Shown one piece after another: positions 22,494-23,651 of a stretch of DNA of 23,651 bases; within the stretch, counting starts at the first letter, position 1; each line of letters starts with the position of its first letter. Source of the DNA: JAWABC01 sp043810595 (GTDB taxonomy: Archaea > Nanobdellota > Nanobdellia > SCGC-AAA011-G17 > VGLX01); assembly GCA_043810595.1 (NCBI GenBank), contig JBDRNX010000021.1, positions 1-23,651 on the forward strand, written 5' to 3'. The notes below the pieces were generated by a model. That model did no database searches. It saw only the letters and a list, made by a program, of their open reading frames with translations, and was not told where the DNA came from. The position numbers were made by a program, and so were the translations under genes.

Positions 22494-23123
22494 ATACCTA
22501 ACCACATCAGAAAGTTTGTTGGTATCAACAACGTAAGTGGCAACCTCCTTCAGCTCATCAGAAGAAGAGTTGAAAGCAATCGACATCCCCACCTCCTTAA
22601 AAGCCCCAATATCCTCATAGTTATCACCAACATAGATGCACTCCTTAGCATTTATCCCTAGAGCTGAACATAAATCCCTAACTATCTTTACCTTCTTAAT
22701 ATCCTTTCCACCGCCTACCGGCCAGACAAACTCTCCTGAAATCTTTCCATCCCTTACAATCATTTCATTAGCAAAAATGAAATCCACACCAAAATCCCTT
22801 TGCACCCTCCTGGCAGCATCGATGCTTGAAGCGCTTACTATTGCAGTCAAATATCCTTTTTTCTTTAGGTACTCAAAGGTTTCCCTCACACCCGGAAGGT
22901 ATTCTAAAGAATCAACCAGGTTGTAATAAGGATTGGCGTCCTTACCTTTCCACAGTTCACCAATCACTTCTTCATTAAGTTTCTGACAATCTGAATAGAG
23001 ATACTTCTTTGTTAATTCCTTACCGCGCTTTAACGTGCCAAATGTATCATGAAGCCTTAGCCAGAAATTTGTATCTTTAAAGATTACACCGTCCATATCA
23101 AAACATACCAGCTTGTAACCCAT
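22488..23123 (-). CDS. HAD-superfamily phosphatase, SerB-like
   Basis: 211 residues from the ATG at 23123. Motif I FDMDGV (nucleophile Asp9, acid/base Asp11), motif II IVSAS, a conserved Lys region around GGGKDIKKVKIV, and motif III GDNYEDIGAFKEVGMSIAFN define a HAD phosphatase. The cap inserted between motifs I and II and the GDN-x-x-D-x-x-(A/M) order resemble phosphoserine phosphatase (SerB), but substrate cannot be set from sequence alone. The TATA box at 23146-23153 predicts initiation at 23123-23125, so the mRNA is leaderless from ATG 23123. Earlier in-frame starts (TTG 23144, ATG 23132) lie between TATA box and predicted start and are disfavoured. It is cytoplasmic, with no membrane segment. 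It converges on the AlaX-like gene with a 6-bp overlap of stop regions. Confidence 0.88.
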   Translation of the reverse strand: MGYKLVCFDMDGVIFKDTNFWLRLHDTFGTLKRGKELTKKYLYSDCQKLNEEVIGELWKGKDANPYYNLVDSLEYLPGVRETFEYLKKKGYLTAIVSASSIDAARRVQRDFGVDFIFANEMIVRDGKISGEFVWPVGGGKDIKKVKIVRDLCSALGINAKECIYVGDNYEDIGAFKEVGMSIAFNSSSDELKEVATYVVDTNKLSDVVRYL

Positions 23124-23145
23124 ACCCCTCATATTTAGGCACAAA

Positions 23146-23153
23146 TAAATAAA
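23146..23153 (-). promoter_or_regulatory. TATA box of the HAD phosphatase gene
   Basis: Minus-strand TTTATTTA centred about 26 bp upstream of the ATG at 23123, deciding the start in favour of that ATG. Confidence 0.58.
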
Positions 23154-23177
23154 CCTTTCTACAGGTATAGAGAAAAC

Positions 23178-23188
23178 CTTATAAAATA
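23178..23188 (+). promoter_or_regulatory. TATA box of tRNA-Cys
   Basis: CCTTATAAAAT-type box centred about 28 bp before the tRNA 5' end at 23211. It is divergent from the phosphatase promoter about 26 bp to the left. Confidence 0.58.
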
Positions 23189-23210
23189 AGATGGGTTAAA
23201 AAAAGGTATT

Positions 23211-23325
23211 GCAGGTGTCGCCAAGCGGCTAAGGCACGAGGCTGCAAAGCCCGGAAGGGATTATGAGCTAAAAAGCAATGAAATGCGGATCCCTCGTATC
23301 GCAGGTTCGAGTCCTGCCACCTGCT
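23211..23325 (+). tRNA. tRNA-Cys (anticodon GCA) with a 43-nt intron
   Basis: Acceptor stem GCAGGTG/CACCTGC, D-stem GCC/GGC, anticodon stem CGAGG/CCTCG, loop CTGCAAC after splicing with anticodon GCA, 4-nt variable region TATC, T-arm GCAGG-TTCGAGT-CCTGC. Discriminator T (U73) is the known identity base of tRNA-Cys. The intron at the canonical 37/38 site is 23248-23290. Its splice motif is visible: CTGC (positions 32-35) pairs with GCGG (one G-U pair), with bulges AA|A and AT|C. CCA is not encoded. The next ORF begins 3 nt after the tRNA. Confidence 0.93.
23248..23290 (+). other. Canonical tRNA-Cys intron at 37/38
   Basis: 43 nt. Boundaries are set by the CTGC/GCGG helix and the two 3-nt bulges. 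The interior may form a short CCC/GGG hairpin (around 23250-23259) and a GCT/AGC hairpin (around 23267-23276). Confidence 0.8.
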
Positions 23326-23328
23326 TTC

Positions 23329-23651
23329 ATGAAAAAAAGAGGCAAGATAAATCCCTGGGTATACTGGACACCGAGAATTCTAACAATAATATTCATCCTG
23401 TTCATCAGCATGTTTGCACTGGACATATTCAGTGAGGATTACACCCCAATCCAAATCATAATAGGGCTGTTCATGCACCTCATCCCATCATTCATACTTA
23501 TTATTGCTCTCATAATAGCATGGAAATATGAAATCGTTGGCGGAGTTGTTTTTATTTCAGCTGGAATATTTTATATTGTCATGTTGTTAATGAACCCCCA
23601 ATTAGAGTGGTATATGCTTTCTTGGTCCATGACAATTTCTGGACCTGCATT
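23329..23651 (+). CDS. Small multi-spanning membrane protein (3' end beyond window)
   Basis: The frame opens at the ATG 23329 and stays open to the right edge (107 full codons seen). A basic N-terminus (MKKRGKINPWVYWTPRIL) is followed by at least three to four hydrophobic segments: about residues 18-33, 46-66, 70-85 and the beginning of another near the edge. A short motif FALDIFSE after the first segment, then MHLIPSFILIIALIIAWKYE and VGGVVFISAG, matches a widespread family of small uncharacterised membrane proteins in bacteria and archaea (DUF7670-like from memory; not certain). The ATG stands 3 nt behind tRNA-Cys with no Shine-Dalgarno, so it should be expressed from the tRNA promoter. Function unknown. 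Confidence 0.65.
   Translation, partial: MKKRGKINPWVYWTPRILTIIFILFISMFALDIFSEDYTPIQIIIGLFMHLIPSFILIIALIIAWKYEIVGGVVFISAGIFYIVMLLMNPQLEWYMLSWSMTISGPA

Overview
The window looks like a chromosomal segment from an archaeon, most plausibly a DPANN-type lineage of the Woesearchaeota/Pacearchaeota kind (inference from gene content; no 16S rRNA or other phylogenetic marker beyond leuS is present). Supporting signs are an archaeal-type leucyl-tRNA synthetase, tRNA genes with introns bounded by bulge-helix-bulge motifs, TATA boxes about 26 bp upstream of start codons (leaderless mRNAs), a PGF-pre-PGF-like domain before a C-terminal membrane anchor, and many small Cys-rich secreted or lipid-anchored proteins.

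Layout. (1) 1-2558, minus strand: a three-gene operon coding for a membrane-tethered winged-helix regulator, a DUF333 lipoprotein and a DUF2330-like membrane protein whose 3' end lies outside the window. (2) 2633-14113, minus strand: one uninterrupted gene of about 11.5 kb, nearly half the window. It encodes a ~3826-residue surface protein with five parallel beta-helix units, two fibronectin type III domains, a carbohydrate-binding-like domain, five MopE-type metal-binding motifs, Cys-rich cassettes, a PGF-pre-PGF-like domain and a membrane anchor. The gene carries long internal DNA repeats. (3) 14325-15551, plus strand: an AT-rich LAGLIDADG-like endonuclease gene whose 3' end overlaps leuS. 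(4) 15535-18470, minus strand: leuS and a small basic protein. (5) 18595-20355, minus strand: a lamin-tail-domain secreted protein coupled to a small membrane-anchored partner. (6) 20451-21848, minus strand: a large Cys-rich lipoprotein sharing a module with the giant protein. (7) 21939-23651: tRNA-Arg(TCT) with two introns followed after 4 nt by an AlaX/SAD-like protein gene; a convergent SerB-like HAD phosphatase; then tRNA-Cys(GCA) with one intron followed after 3 nt by a small membrane-protein gene cut by the right edge.

How the genes fit together. Much of the window encodes the cell surface: envelope lipoproteins, one giant surface-displayed protein, and a regulator whose membrane topology suggests it senses envelope state. 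The right end is translation-related (leuS, two tRNAs, a tRNA-editing-like protein). A consistent expression rule appears: the first gene of a unit usually has a TATA box placed for a leaderless start, while internal genes carry Shine-Dalgarno sequences. The two ORFs behind the tRNA genes have neither, so their mRNAs are probably released by tRNA 3'-end processing. No gene-free stretch exceeds 300 bp; the longest, 14114-14324, holds two divergent promoters and a GC-rich hairpin.
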